A stretch of DNA of 64,000 bases from Cycas panzhihuaensis (GCA_023213395.1 CM041465.1:187433741-187497740); one strand, 5' to 3'; numbered from the stretch's first letter, positions 22,878-40,870 are shown. Notes: generated by a model not told the origin, from the sequence alone. Numbers and translations: made by a program.

Positions 22878-25497
22878 TGTTTCTCAACTAGGGTTTTGAT
22901 CAATGTCCTTTCAATAAGAATGCCCTTAAAAATTAATTGTCTAAATAAGATTTTAAAATTATCCCAAAAAATAAAGTTTTATAGTTATCCCCAAATGTTT
23001 AATAAGTGTCATAATCCCTATAAAGGTTTCTAGGCTCTAAGTTTAAGTGTCTCTAAAGGAAGCCTTCAGTTGTTATCCTGTCTAATGGCACCTACCCATA
23101 AGTGGAAAACTAGGGACCAAATATACTAGTACATGAGCTCTTGGCTTGATATATCTTAGTACATGGGTTGCTAAGAAGGTGTTAAGACCCCCTTGGTTTA
23201 TGTGTCTATCTATGTCAGTCTTATGCCTAGTGACAAATCTAGCTGTGATGGCTTTACTAAACTAAGGTACTCACCCTCTCTAAGTCTAGACTTGGTCTCA
23301 AAACTCTAGAAATAAATAGGTTTTTCAGCTTAACCTACCACCTAATACACTTAATAGCTAGAGATGTTTCTCATCCAATATGAGTAGGCCAAAGACATTT
23401 ATGTGGTGGTAACTTCAGGGGTCCTAATCATTCTCCTTATAAGGCTAGAAATAAGGTGGTTGATTTGAGTGATTATCTTTTTTAATATGAGAAAAGAATA
23501 AATATTAAATATAGCCTTGCTAAGATAACCAATTATTCCTTTTAAGCTTAAGAAATAAAATAACTTTAATAAGCAAGACTAAATACTCTTTCAAATGATA
23601 AGGATAAATAATACTTTTGAATTAATTCACTATGAGGAATAAAATAAAAAATTAAAATATTTTTTTTTAATGAAGTAATATGAATGTAAGTATTCAAACT
23701 ATTATGTTTCAACTTGAAAATGCTCCTTGAACAATAATGCAAATAACTTGTTTAGAAGGAAAGTAACCTAAAAAATATATATATGTATGATCCTTTAAAT
23801 GAATGCCTTAATGAAAATTAACTTAATAATGAAAGAAGATAATAACTAAGAAATGAGATGAAGATATTTCTTATGCAAACTATTATCTTTCAAGTTGAAG
23901 GAGCTCCTTGAAAAGGTAATTAAACAACTTTCAATGAGACTATATGCACCTTCTCTAAAGGATTCAATGAATTAATAAGGAGCTATAAATAAATGAATCA
24001 AAGAGATGAACTTTTAGCAAAATAGCTAAATGATTCTTAAAGTGAATAAGATTTTGAAATGAAGACTAATGTTTAACTTATAATCTTTTCAAAAAATAAT
24101 GAATATAAGAGGCTTTAGAATGAAAAACTATGTATGTAAAGATATAAGTGAAATAATATGCTTAAATGGAATGAGACTTAAAAGATTAAAAGCAAAAAAA
24201 TAACTTACTACTATGCAATATAATGCACTTATAAGGCAAACAAAGTGTTCTTTTAACTTATGAATTAGTGAGCTTAAGATGTATAAAATTGCTAGCAAAT
24301 GTTTCTAGATGCAATGTAAATGAAATAAAGAAGTGCTCTTTTGTAGATTCACATGCAAACTAGGCACAATTCAAAAAAGCAAAGGACCTTAAATGACCAA
24401 AAATACTCAAGGAAATCTCTTAGATTTAATTTTAGATGTTAAATAAAGAAAATAATAATGATAAGAACTATTAATTTGTCGCTTTTGATCCAAATAAGGC
24501 TCTTAATCTTCAAGAAGATAAAAATAATACTAAAGAGTTGAAAAACAACTTGTAAACTTATAAAACCAAGTAAATATTGTCAATAATTAATTAGTATTAG
24601 ATAATAAATGAGTATATTTAGTAAGAATAAAAATCTTAGTTCAAAATATATTAGAATTTGTCTAATTAGGATTGAATGATAGGCTTAACTTTAGTGGTTT
24701 CAAGGACTTAAAAAATAGTATTAGAATGCAACAAAACCTATTTTAATATATAGAGCACTAAAAAATCTTTCCAACAATTTTGACAGTTCAAAAAATAGAG
24801 CTATAGAACTCAAGTTATTAAAGAAATTGGAACAAGGACCCCTTTATGGCTAATGAAATAATAGGTACAAAAGTGGGTCAAATTTGATTGAGTCAAACAC
24901 TCTAAAATTCTACTCAAATTAGGTAAAAAAGGACTTTAGGCTATAGAGCTCTAAGTTGGGAATCTAATAAATTGAGCAGTTCCAGAATCTGACCTCCTAG
25001 TGCAAAGATATTGTATAAAATATGAATAGTACATATTAGGTCAAAAATCAAAAAATGAGGTTGGCTTTTATCCTCTTAGCTAATAAGCCCTTTGGTCACA
25101 TGGAGGCCTACATAATCAACTATTAGAGGCCCAAGGGGGCTCAGGATTTCAAATTGTATATAATATAGGAAATAGTTTTTGAGAAAACAAAAACTATATA
25201 AAATAACTTATAATTTTTTTAGTTTCATCCTTTTAAATAAGGTCATATTGGGCTACATATGACCTCAAATCAAAAATAGAGGGAGCTAAAGTAAATTCAC
25301 ACTCATAGATCTGAATTGTTATTAAATTTAGTTTAATTAAATTTAAACTTTATAAAAAATAAAAATAAGTTAATAAAACAAATCGCCCATTAATGATGAT
25401 AAACTAGGTGACATCCAGATGAAGAAATCGATCCAAAGCTAAATAAAATGATTGATTTAAGCACTGACAAAGGAGCCACGGATCAACAGAAGGAGAT
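22878..25497. other. Leader of element E, proximal part
   Basis: About 2.6 kb of AT-rich DNA without recognised coding sequence. Purine-rich and AAT-rich stretches dominate 23480-24600. The part next to gag (22980-23460) has more balanced composition but no motif I know. Whether all of it belongs to element E or includes older insertions cannot be decided here. Confidence 0.45.
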
Positions 25498-28408
<2,911 letters not shown>

Positions 28409-28949
28409 GAATGAAAAATGCAAAAAAATGATGGATGAAAAAGTGAGGATGTAGAGGTTAATGGATTATGAATTCTCTTGAAGTGTGGTGCTAAATTTCT
28501 CTGAGATGGGTGAAGGGCTGGTGCGCTCCTTAATATCAAAAAAAAAAAAAAAAGAAATTGATTAAAACTCAAGGAACTTAGAGAATAGTTAGCGAGGTTT
28601 GTAAAACCACAAAGAAGACTGACATTCAAAGTAAGATTTCTCACTGATGGAGAGATGAAAAACCAAACGATTTTCACTGTCAGGTAGATAATTCAGTCTC
28701 GATCAGAATGATTCATATGACCTAGTTTTGATCAATCTATATTGCGCAGGAGTGGGAGGAAGCTCAAGGATTAGAATGCCTTAAAAGTGAATGAATACAT
28801 ATGAACGAAAATCAAAATATAAGTAATAATTTTATATAGTTTCACCTTTAATAAATGACTATATAAAATACATACCAAATCATATAAAATAATAGCTGTG
28901 AGTTCTCAAAATCTAAATGCTCTCTTTGAACAATCACTCAGATATGAAA
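28409..28949. other. Leader of element E, PBS-proximal part
   Basis: Ordinary AT-rich sequence between the satellite and the 5' LTR, with a short A-run at 28539-28554. Directly beside the LTR the - strand reads TTTCATATCTGAG, which could be a much-decayed tRNA-Met PBS (about 7 of 10 core positions). No coding motif was recognised. Confidence 0.4.
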
Positions 28950-29263
28950 TGTTAGTATGAGAAGTAGAGCAGGCCAAAGATAAGTCATGTATCCATCATG
29001 TGCAATCAATAGCTTTCCGATATTTGTCTAGTGGTTTTGAAAAACACCAGGGAGGCATTCCCTTTAATTATATATTTTGGGGAGGCAGTGGACCACCTCA
29101 ACCCATCATAGTAATCAAATAATTAAAAAATAAATAAAATAATATGCACTACATACTTGGTCAGCTTGTTAACGGTTGCATGGTAGTTCTAGGTGGTTAT
29201 AGGTGTCATTTAGGGGCCCAAGGTCGGCTTGCACACTCTTTAATAATGGGAATTATCCCAACA
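28950..29263 (-). repeat. 5' LTR of element E
   Basis: 314 bp, matching 18318-18631 throughout. The + strand begins TGTTAG and ends CCCAACA. Confidence 0.88.
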
Positions 29264-29661
29264 ATCTATACTAAAGAGTATTGCATCTAGAAAATCGTCA
29301 AAAAATTTTGTGGTTTCTTCCCTATTCTTGATTTTTAATAATTAGTCAAATATTACATAAATATTTCTAAGTTTAACCAATATTTTAAAAGTGAATTCTT
29401 GAAATAACATAAGCCATCTACTAATATGACTTCTCAATATGGGTTTATTTACTAAATACATTAATGCTTACCAGTCTACATAAAATATGAATGAATTTAA
29501 CAAGAGATAATAATAAAATTTTTATAAGCTAGAAACTATTCTATGTCCTTTTTACTCTATTATAGTATAATTTTATTCAGCTCTTGTTAAATTTTAACTA
29601 ACGAAGTAAATAGAGCAATTGATATGGAGTGAAGTAATATGCAATTGATTGTGTATTTAAC
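29264..29661 (-). pseudogene. Ty3/gypsy RNase H remnant (part of the interrupted gypsy element)
   Basis: On the - strand, reading down from 29661: a decayed start of the RNase H domain, then LMLFQEFTFKILVK-like sequence (family: WLLLFQEFSFEVIVKPG), then KNREETTKFFDDF-like sequence (29330-29280) matching the short acidic spacer after RNase H in plant gypsy elements. It is the direct continuation of the RT segment at 34717-35725, from which it is separated by element H. On the other side it is cut by element E. Stops mostly replace Gln and Trp codons. Confidence 0.7.
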
Positions 29662-30069
29662 TATTGAAGTTAATGCTCATCACCCCTCTCCTACCTTCCA
29701 ACCAAGAGTGCACACCTCACACTCATCAATTTACACATGTGGGTGCTTACATGTGTAGGTAAGTATAAGGTAAGTTTAAGTTGATTTGATTTAAGTTGAG
29801 TTAAGTTCATTTGAGTTAAGTTAAGTTATTATTTTATTGTTATTTAAATTTTAGGGGTTGAGGAGTTTTCCTCCTCCTCTAAACTATATATTTTGAGGGG
29901 TGTGCAACCCTGGTGTCTTTAGACACCACCTACTTTTAAAATTTTTTAATGTTCTCTCTACAATAATGGATTGAATACAAAGGATCTTGTGTTTATGCAA
30001 CAATGATATATTGATCTATGATTATTTATTTATATTCTGCCATGTTCTCCATCATATTATTTTCTTACA
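29662..30069 (+). repeat. 5' LTR of element H
   Basis: 408 bp, paired with 34310-34716. The first dinucleotide is TA instead of TG, a single transition; the end is TTACA. It includes a GAGGAGTTTTCCTCCTC hairpin near 29858-29875. Confidence 0.88.
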
Positions 30070-30071
30070 TT

Positions 30072-30084
30072 TGGTATCAGAGCC
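30072..30084 (+). other. Primer binding site of element H
   Basis: TGGTATCAGAGCC, a perfect plant initiator tRNA-Met PBS, two bases after the 5' LTR end. Confidence 0.95.
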
Positions 30085-30545
30085 AAGGGTTGCTGGCCTA
30101 TTCAAGTTTTTGTGAAGAACAAGAAGATTTATTGATATCTACAACAGATCTACTCATAAGCTAGCAAATATTAGTCATATTCATTTTCTGCAAAGTTTAT
30201 TAGCAAGTTTCTTATATTTTTTATCAAAGATTTGATTAATCTTGATTTATACTTGTGATATAACAAATATATTTAGATTTATTTTCAGATCTGTGTAGGT
30301 GCATAGCTTCAAATAGTAAATATCAAGCTTTTATTACTCTATAGAGGTTTTATCAACTAGTTTTATACATTATTTGACCATTTTTAAGTATATTTTATCT
30401 ATTTATCTAATATTTTGTTCAGATTTATGCAAGAGCACAACTGCAAGCAATATTTATTTAAAGTTTTCTTCAAATCTGCTATATATTCTTTAAATATGCT
30501 TATTTAATCAAATATTTGAACATTTTTTTGGTTTATTTTATTTAT

Positions 30546-30665
30546 ATCTGTAATATTTACTTCAGACCTGCAATATTGGCTTTAGATTTGTAATATTTAC
30601 TTTAGATCTACAATATTTACTTTAGATCTGTAATACTTACTTCAGATCTGTAATATTTATTAAAG
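30546..30665. repeat. Six-copy 20-bp minisatellite in element H
   Basis: Six consecutive units of exactly 20 bp with consensus ATCTGTAATATTTACTTCAG, at 30546, 30566, 30586, 30606, 30626 and 30646. Units differ by one to four bases. The word TTCAGATCTG also recurs around it (30285, 30415, 30470, 30675 and 30725). Confidence 0.93.
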
Positions 30666-31384
30666 TTTTCTTTCAGATCTATATATTTTATCATATATTT
30701 GACTATTTTTTCAAGTTCCTTTTTCAGATCTGTAAGTTTTGGGGTATATTCGGCCTAACAAGCCATATATTATAGCAGATTTGCCTACTAGAGAAATCTG
30801 TTTAAAGTTTTAACTTGTGTGGAAGAAGATATCATCTTTGGAAGTCAATCTGCTATAAATATGCCACTGTTACATTACCAGGTTCTTCATATTTTCTCAA
30901 ATTTAAACATACATATATTTCTTGGCTCTTTGATACATCTGCTCCAATATATTTGAAAGATTTCAGATACAAGTATATATATATATTTTTTATTTATTTG
31001 ATAAACTTTCTTCAATATATTTAAAAAATTTTCTGGTTTCATTTGTGGTCCATTAAATCACCAAAAAAAAAAAAAAAAAACAGAACAAAAAAGAAAAGTA
31101 TTCAAAAGCACTTGACCCCCAACATTTTTTGATATACTTTCTTCAACATATTTTAAAAGTTTTCTGGTTTTATAGCACAATCTTTGTATGGTTAAATATT
31201 GAACACATATATTGTTCTTATTACCGTCACCTATACAAATAATCTATTATTATACATAATAATTTCCTTTGAGGTTATCAAGATCTTGCAAACTCAGCCT
31301 CTACATGCATCTACTTCTTCATCTGGTATCCTTCATTTGAGTGACCTTCAAGTCCCTTTAAACTGCAAGATTTCCATCATACTG

Positions 31385-33570
<2,186 letters not shown>

Positions 33571-34067
33571 TCTTTGGTAAAATGGCAATTAATCTTGATC
33601 AAGTACAATTTTCTATATTTGATGGCCATAATTTTTCACAATAGCATCAAACAATGCAACATTACTTTATTGTGCATGATCTTTGAAAATATTTATAAGA
33701 TGAATATGATATTAGTATTAAGGAAAATATTAAAAAAGATAATGAAGCCCTAGCTTTAATATTTTACACTATAAATGATGATGTCTTTTTTAGAGTTTGT
33801 GAACTAACAACTTCTAAATTTGTATGGGATATTTTGATTTCTACTTATAGAGGAGATACCCTCAATGAATTTAGCATTGATTTTGTTAAGCATGTGAGAC
33901 AGGTGCCAGAATACGTGGATTGTAATGACAAGACCAAGGAAGATTCAAATCAAATACATGATCATCTTGTTGCACAAGAACCTATTCCTCCATTTGAGGG
34001 GGGAAGATATGATGATATGACAGTTGTTCACAACACAAAGTTTTCAGAAGACAAAGTTCAAGTTTAA
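33571..34067 (+). pseudogene. Element H gag (copia UBN2 type, broken)
   Basis: ATG at 33581 opens MAINLDQVQFSIFDGHNFSQ, and the frame continues with MQHYFIVHDL, KENIKKDNEALALIFYTIND and VFFRVCELTTSKFVWDILI, ending in STYRGDTLNEF. These are the FDG-N-F-W, KA-L-I and K-VWD-L---Y-GD landmarks of copia gag. Stops occur where the family has Trp and Gln. After 33880 the sequence departs from gag and runs (FEGGRYDDMTVVHNTKFSED) to the PPT without a zinc knuckle, so the coding part was truncated when this non-autonomous form arose. Confidence 0.8.
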
Positions 34068-34298
34068 AGTTTTCTTAAAGTTCCAAGAGACAAAGTCAAA
34101 GTTGCAGCCACACATCCATATTTAAATCAAGCTTCATTTACTTACAGATTTTTTATACCATTCAATGGTGAAGACACACACATTACAAAAAAGATGAAGC
34201 AAGTTGATAATGATCAAGCTAAAAGATAAATCTTCAAAGTTTTTTTCAAGTATAAATTCCACAAGTTTAAAGAGAAGGCATTGTTCATGATGACCATT

Positions 34299-34309
34299 AA
34301 GGGGGAGAA
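34299..34309 (+). other. Polypurine tract of element H
   Basis: AAGGGGGAGAA immediately before the 3' LTR start TGTTGGGG. Confidence 0.92.
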
Positions 34310-34716
34310 TGTTGGGGCTAATGCTGATCACCCCTCTCCCACCTTCCAACAGGAGTGCACACCTCACACTCATCAATTTACATATGTGGGTGCTCACATG
34401 TATAGGTAAGTATAAGGTAAATTTAAGTTGATTTGATTTAAGTTGAATTAAGTTCATTTGAGTTAAGTTAAGTCATTATTTTATTGTTATTTAAATATTA
34501 GGGGTTGAGGAGTTTCCCTCCTCCCCCAAATTATATATTTTGAGGGGTGTGCAACCCTAGTGTCTTTAGACACTACCTACTTTTGGACATTTATAATGTT
34601 CTCTCTATAATAATAAATTGAATACAAAGGATCTTGTATTTATGCAACAATGATGTATTGATCTATGATTATTTATTTATGTTCTATCATATTCTCCATC
34701 ATATTATTTTCCTATA
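34310..34716 (+). repeat. 3' LTR of element H
   Basis: 407 bp, TGTTGGGG start intact, end TATA (originally TACA). It aligns with 29662-30069 with few indels. Confidence 0.88.
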
Positions 34717-35725
34717 GTGATGCATCTATGTGAACACATAATATCTTTTTCCAATCTAAAAATTACAATATAAGAGCAAATATTATAGTAAATTTTAGGA
34801 ATTTAAACGTATCTTGTTGTTCTCTACCCCATTCCTATTTTATATCATTTTTCAATAATTTCTCTAATGGTTTAGATATACATGCATGACCTTTGATAAA
34901 TTTCTTGCAATAATTGGTTAAGCCTAAGAAACCTTTCAAATGTTTCTATGTAAGAGGTGTCAAAGAATGTAAGATTATAGATGCCTTTGCTGGATCGGTT
35001 AGTAATCCATCTTTACTCATAATATACCTAAGTAAATTTCCAAAGGGCACTAAAAAGGTATATTTCTCTATATTTAGGAAAAGATTATTCTCTCTACATA
35101 TCTGCAACATTTCCCATAAGTTGTCCATATAATTTTTCACTAATCCATATAAAGTCCAATCATCCAGAAATATCATTACCTTTTCTTCAATCATTTTTCA
35201 AAAGGTATTTATCACAATGCATTGAAATGTAGCTAGTGCATTGGTAAGACCAAAAGGCATTACCATATATGTATAAGTTTTCCATTCTATCATGAATGTT
35301 ATTTTTACTTGATCCTCTATGATAATCTATACCTAACTATATCTACTAAATCCATTCATAAATGAGTAACTTCATTTCCACCAACTATTTCTAATACATC
35401 CTCTATAAAATGCAATGGAAACAAATCATTTTTCATCATTTTGTTTACTTACATGTAATCCATACAAACCCTAATTTTCTTATTCTTTTTTAGAACCACT
35501 ACTACAAGACTTACCTAATCACTATAACTAATCTCATAAATATATCTCACTTCTAACATTTTATTTATCTCTACTTTAACTTTTTCCTTATATTTAGTAT
35601 TCATATGATATGGTCTTTGTTTCACCAGTTTAGCGCTATCTATCAAGTCAATATGGTGCATGCCAATTTTTGGAGGGATGCCCTTCATGTCCTTATATGA
35701 CCCTAAAGCATATGCATTTACTACT
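34717..35725 (-). pseudogene. Ty3/gypsy reverse transcriptase remnant
   Basis: On the - strand from 35725 down: GSYKDMKGIPPKIGMHHIDL, then VKQRPYHMNTKYKEKVKVEI, EVRYIYEISYSD, VVVVLKKNKKIRVCMDYM, then FIEDVLEIVGGNEV and MPFGLTNALATFQCIV. The catalytic FLDDW (about 35160) is in a longer open stretch, 35194-34946. After it come CRENNLFLNIEKYTFLVPFG, SKDGLLTDPAKASIIL, then LKGFLGLTNYCKKFIKGHA and VHIDAS at 34720, where element H cuts in. The catalytic pair DD survives (F for Y before LDD), but many stops interrupt. Upstream it continues across element C into 43071 onward without loss of a residue. Confidence 0.93.
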
Positions 35726-36170
35726 TGTTAGGAATATTAATGTAATCTTTATGTTCTTTTTAAAGTTTATGTTTAAGTCACATGTCTAAATGTGTATTTA
35801 AGTTATTATAATGTTTAACTTTAATATTTATTAATTATCTTAGGTGAAAGGTGGTTGAAATGTGGAACTGCATTTCAACGAACCTTTCTTTGTATAAATT
35901 CATCTCCTATATTCAAGGAGATGGTTCCAAGAATCTAGGAGGGCTATCTAAATGCCTTTTACAAGGTTGGTTTAGTGGTTAGGTGGTTTATGTAAATGGT
36001 TTTCTGTTTCTCACTTTGCTTAATAAAACTACAACTTTAGGAGGTGGTTTTTCTTCCCCATAAGGGGTTTTCCACTTGTCAATCTAGTGTATATGTGTAG
36101 TATCATATTATTGCTTATATTTGCTTATGTGATCCTGTGATGATATTATGCATATGCCCATCTTTCTACA
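35726..36170 (+). repeat. 5' LTR of element C
   Basis: 445 bp, TGTTAGGA...TCTACA, intact TG/CA ends. The hairpin lies at 36041-36077, after an AATAAAACT poly(A)-like signal at 36022-36030. Confidence 0.97.
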
Positions 36171-36182
36171 TGGTATCAGAGC
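36171..36182 (+). other. Primer binding site of element C
   Basis: TGGTATCAGAGC directly abutting the LTR, an unmutated tRNA-Met PBS. Confidence 0.96.
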
Positions 36183-38354
36183 TGGATAGTAGCATGATCA
36201 TCAATGTTGGTTGGTTCGGCTCTCTAATATCACGAAGTGAAGATACCAGATGCATTGTATGACCAAAAAAGTGTAGATGCAGAGAGAATCCTCAAAGGAG
36301 ACGATAAGGCCATGAACATGCAGGGCGCTTCTAGATCTCGAACCAAGTAACCAGTGAAAGTTATACAATGCTAAGTGAGGAGCAATTGTAAGACACCAGA
36401 TTTGTACACCAGAACTTTCGAAGGAGGGGCATAATTTAAATCAGTTTGCAGCCCTAAGAAGGCATGCTAGAGGTAGATATATATACCTTGCACTATGGTT
36501 GCCTATAGAGAATTGTTATCATCAAGTGGTACTAATGGATGCAGACTTGGTGAAAGATTGGTAGAGACATCATCTTGCACACTGTAAATATGAAGACAGA
36601 GAAAACAAATCATGAATAAAAAAGGCGATAATAATCATATGCTGAATGGGAGAAAGCACCAGTCACCTAAGCCATTGTTACAGACTTACGAAAGTAATTA
36701 AATACTATGATCAAGACTACAAAGACGATTAAAGAAACAACAAAAGGATGAAAATACCCGACGCCAGGCCAAAGACAAATGCTAAGTCAAAAGTATGAAA
36801 TGCCATCATTGTAGGAGGTGACATCTCGATACGGGAATACTAAGCAGAGACGAAGAACCAGATAGGAGAGATGAATTGAATCACTTTGAGCAAATTTGCT
36901 TGTCCACAAAAAGGCGTTTGCAAATAAAAATGGAAGAGCTGCCAGCATCATCGTAATTATGAAGAGAAGTCGTTCCTAATAAACCCTAGGTTTCTCGCTT
37001 TGACCTTCAGAAGATTCAAACTCAGACCCTTTGACATCTATTCATAGTCCATTTAGAGCGAGTTTTGAACTCACAATGAGTTCGATCTTCTTACACCAGG
37101 CAACCGTGGTGTGCCTATTTATTTGCCATGCAATGATCCTCGACTTGAAGGCATAGGTGGATGTCGTTTATCGAGGGAAATAGATTCATTCTTCAGAAAC
37201 TCCAGTCCAAACCTATAAAAAGAATGAGCTGCTCCTCCTTTAGCCAAACCTGTGCCTTTGTTCTCTATCTCCATCCTCACCTCGAAGACCTGTAAATAGA
37301 GGAGCACTGTCGATAGCAATTACCAGGTAGGTAGGGTTTCTACCTTACCCCCCCCCTCTCTTATTACATTATATTTTGATTTAATATAAATCTTAATACC
37401 CCCTTTATCACATTAATAATGTAATCTAACCCCTCCCCCCCTCTTATTATATTAATCTTAATACTTCCCTTAATCACATCTATAAATTAATTAAAATCCC
37501 TTTTAATTAAACTTCCTCTCTTAATTAATCTTTAGTATAAATTAATCTAAAACTCCCCTTTTTAATCAACCTTTAGTACCTAAAATTAATAAACCTGATT
37601 TGCAACTTAACCTTACCTTAATCACATTAGTGTAAATTAATCTAAAACTTCCCTATTACATTAATAATATTAATCAATTCCCCTTTTTTTATGTAATACA
37701 TCTATTACATTAACCTTCCCACCATATTCATGATATTAATGTAAACCCCTCCCTTCATTAAGTTAATGTTTAATACTTTTTTGTAAAACTTTTTTTATAT
37801 TGATTATTACATAAGCCCTTTTCACTTAATTTTTATCTTGTTCAAGAATTTTTTTATGCATAATTCAATGCATCCTAACTTTCAATTGGGCTATGGATTA
37901 ATCATAAGATCTTTTTAGTAATATATAATGGTATTACCCTGTCCACACTAAATTCCAAGTTAAATTTCCTAGCAAAAGTTCTTTAAATTTTAAATTGGTT
38001 ACATACCTACTCATAGTCGCAATTCTCCATTCATTAAGATATTTTATCAAATAGTTGGCAAGTGACAATCTTATAACCCTTTATCAAACTTAAACACTTA
38101 AAGGGGAACTTTTTTTTTGAAAAGGGACTGCTTAAGGGGATTTTTTAAGAAGTTGTTTGTTTATTTAAATCAAGAGAAACTATCTGTCTGAAAACATGTG
38201 ATTTTTTTTTAAGTGCAAGTAATGCATATTACAATGCTTTCTTAAATTATACCTATTAAAATATTAATCTGATGATTAGTACTTTTAGTAAGTGATTATT
38301 TTTTCAACCACCTTCATATTCTCTAATCTTCAATCAAACCTTATAACTCCCAAT
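36183..38354 (+). other. Long C-run leader of element C
   Basis: 2.2 kb between PBS and gag. The first kilobase has higher GC without a recognised protein. From 37328 (TAGGTAGGGTTTCTACC, shared with element B's leader) the sequence becomes a polypyrimidine tract with C-runs (37351-37359, 37392-37396 and 37434-37441) alternating with TTAATAC and TTTGATTTA words. This is a diverged, less regular counterpart of the palindrome array in element B. A - strand frame at 37119-37319 has no known relatives that I recognise. Confidence 0.65.
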
Positions 38355-39400
38355 ATGGCATTAATGCTAGGGACAACCACCTGCATTCCAATTCCAGTAT
38401 TAACCGGCTCAAACTATGCCAACTGGAGGAATCGCATATCCCATCAGATCAAATGGCAAAACATATGGCGATATGTGACAGATGAATTTAAAAAACCAAA
38501 AGAAGATGCTACAGAGAGTTATATGGTATATCTAATGAACTCAGATGCAGCTTTAAGCACCATATTAAACTCACTCTCACTAGAAATCAGTCAGTAGTTT
38601 TCTGAAACAGATGACTTGGCTACTGTCTAGAAAACTTTGCAAGAAAAATATGATAAGGTTGATACACATCAAGTGGTTATCTTAGAACAGTAATTGTATG
38701 ACCTTACTTTTGATTATTTTTCTAATGTTGAGGATTTTTTAAGTAAAATTTAATTAATTAATAAAGATCTAGGTAACTACATCAAATCTAAAACTAAAGA
38801 AGGTGATACTGAAAAAATAATCACGCATGTTAAAGATGACGATACACTCATACGTCTTACAGTAAACAAATTACCAAAACATTTTAATCTCTACAAAACT
38901 GCCAGACAACAAGCTGGTGACCCGCTTATAACATTCAATCAGTTGACAAACTAGCTGATTAAATATTAAACAATGTTAATTCAAACAAGCATATTAAAAG
39001 ATCCTTCATAGGCTTTGTTTTCCAAAACTAAGCTACAATTTAAAAACAAACAACAGAATAATTTTCATAGCAATCCAAAATTTTAGAAACCTCATAGAGG
39101 TTCACCATCTAATTCATAAAATAATATTAAGTATTCTAGTCCATCCAAATACTATAATATTTCTATTCAGTCATTTCATAATAGGAACAACGTAACTTCT
39201 TCTCAAAACACTAGTTGTGCCTATTGTCATAAAAGATATTACACTATTGATGTCTGCAGAAGTAGAATAGCTTCAAAAGTATGGAAAGCTTTTAAGGGAT
39301 TACAAAATCGACCTCAATCCCATCCTCAATTATGACCTCAAAATCAATAAACTCATAATCGTTCTTTAGCAGCAATAACTTCTGCGTTTGTTGCCCCCAC
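38355..39400 (+). pseudogene. Element C gag (broken)
   Basis: The chosen start is ATG at 38355 (MALMLGTTTCIPIPVLTGSN), because all four sister elements begin here. The frame is also open upstream to 38292 without an ATG. It is followed by YANWRNRISHQIKW and ESYMVYLMNSDAALSTILN. The first stop is at 38595, where the family has Trp (TGG to TAG), and many later stops are also at Trp or Gln. The zinc knuckle at about 39205-39255 reads SCAYCHKRYYTIDVC (the His has become Tyr). Confidence 0.9.
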
Positions 39401-40870
39401 AAATCAACCACCACAGTGGATCCTTGACTCTGGTGCATCCCATCACATGACTGAACATAAGAAAAATTTAACCACTTATTAATCTAAAATGAACTCTGAA
39501 GAAGATATTTCTTTTGGAAGTGGTACTCAGCTTAAAGTCAAAGGATCTGGTGATGTTACCTTAAAGGATGGTTCAATCAAGGACATTTTTTACATACCTA
39601 TTTTTTACCCAACCTGCTTTCTATTTATCAAATCTACTAGAAAGACTTTATCGTTGAATTTTAGAAAAATAAATTTATCATTAAGGAACCATTAAACAAA
39701 TTCATACATATTGCCTCAAGACCTATTAATCATAACACAGGTCTCTATAGTCTAACAAGTCTATAAAATAATAAAACAAAATCTTTTAGTGCCTTTATTG
39801 CCGTCACGATCGATAAACTTTAGCATCTGTGATTCTAACCATACAAGTTATGGCAAACTGTAATATTTAAACAAGTATGAAATGGTTCATGGTCTTCCAT
39901 CCTTAAACACTGTTTATGGTGTTTGTGAAGCATGTGTAACAGGTAAACAACACATGGACCCATTCCCACATAAAACTCAATTCAGAGCAACTGCTCCACT
40001 TTAACTTGTCCACTCTAACATATGTGGACCCTTTCACGTAACATCATACTCAGGTTCTTGTTATTTTGTTACATTTATAGATGATTACTCAAGAAAATGT
40101 TGGGTTTACATGCTCAAAACATGTAGTCAAATATTTGACATTTTCGTTGAATACAAAACACTAGTTGAAAATCAATCAAATTCAAAAATTAAATTTTTTT
40201 GATCTAATAATGTAAAGGAATATTTAAGTAGAAAATTTGCTTCCTTTTGTAAATCATATGGAATTAAATTCCAACATTCCTTTACATGTACACCTCAACA
40301 AAATGGTGTTGCTGAATGCAAAAATTATACTCTTGTTGAGATGGCTCATTGCATGTTACATGCAAAGAATCTAGATCTAAAATTATGGGTAGAAGCAATT
40401 AACTGCTCTAACTATTTATTAAATCGTTTACCTAGCAAAAGTCTACGCAACGTTACTCTAGAACAAAAATGATCTGGAAGAAAACCATCTGTCAATCATT
40501 TACAAGTCTTTAGCAGTATTGCGTAGGGACATATCTCTAAAGAAAAATATAAAAAATTAGACCTAAGAAGTCAAAAATACATCTTCGTTGGATATAGCAA
40601 AGAGAATAAAGCTTATAGACTCTTAGATCTAGTCACACATCAAATTTTTATTTTATGTAACATAATATTTGATGAAGAAGGATCTTCTTCAACATCTACT
40701 TATATAGAACTTTCCGTTGAAAGTTTGTTAACCAACACTTATTTGGTTGACCCCTCTAACAAACAAGCTAATCCAGAAGTTATAGAATCCTTATTAACTC
40801 AAGTTTAAAATTGGACTCTATCCAAACCTATTGAAATAGATCCTTCCCTTCAGGCTAGTTTATCAAATCA
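39401..40870 (+). pseudogene. Element C protease and integrase (broken)
   Basis: The protease, at 39417-39600, has WILDSGASHHMTEH (intact active site D-S-G-A) and GSGDVTLKDGSIKDIFYIP. Integrase follows with KYEMVHGLPSL, VCEACVTGKQHMDPFPHK (zinc-binding pair) and LVHSNICGPF, where the first catalytic Asp has become Asn. FVTFIDDYSRKCWVYMLK, a ruined second motif (SNNVKEY for TDNGxEY) and PQQNGVAECKNYTLVEM (catalytic Glu kept) come next. KYIFVGYSKENKAYRLLDL closes the domain. Two of the three DDE residues are lost, so the integrase is dead even apart from its stops. Confidence 0.9.

Noticed and set aside
23000-25460. Possible additional nested element in the E leader
   Set aside because: No LTR pair, PBS, PPT or terminal inverted repeats could be found by eye.
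31062-31080. A-run of about 19 near the demethylase fragment, as a retroposition poly(A) tail
   Set aside because: The fragment is on the - strand, so its tail would appear as a T-run on the + strand at its low-coordinate end; the A-run has the wrong orientation and is 300 bp away.
36171-36182. tRNA-Met-like sequence as a tRNA gene
   Set aside because: Only the 12-13 nt PBS complement is present at each LTR border; no tRNA body or cloverleaf.
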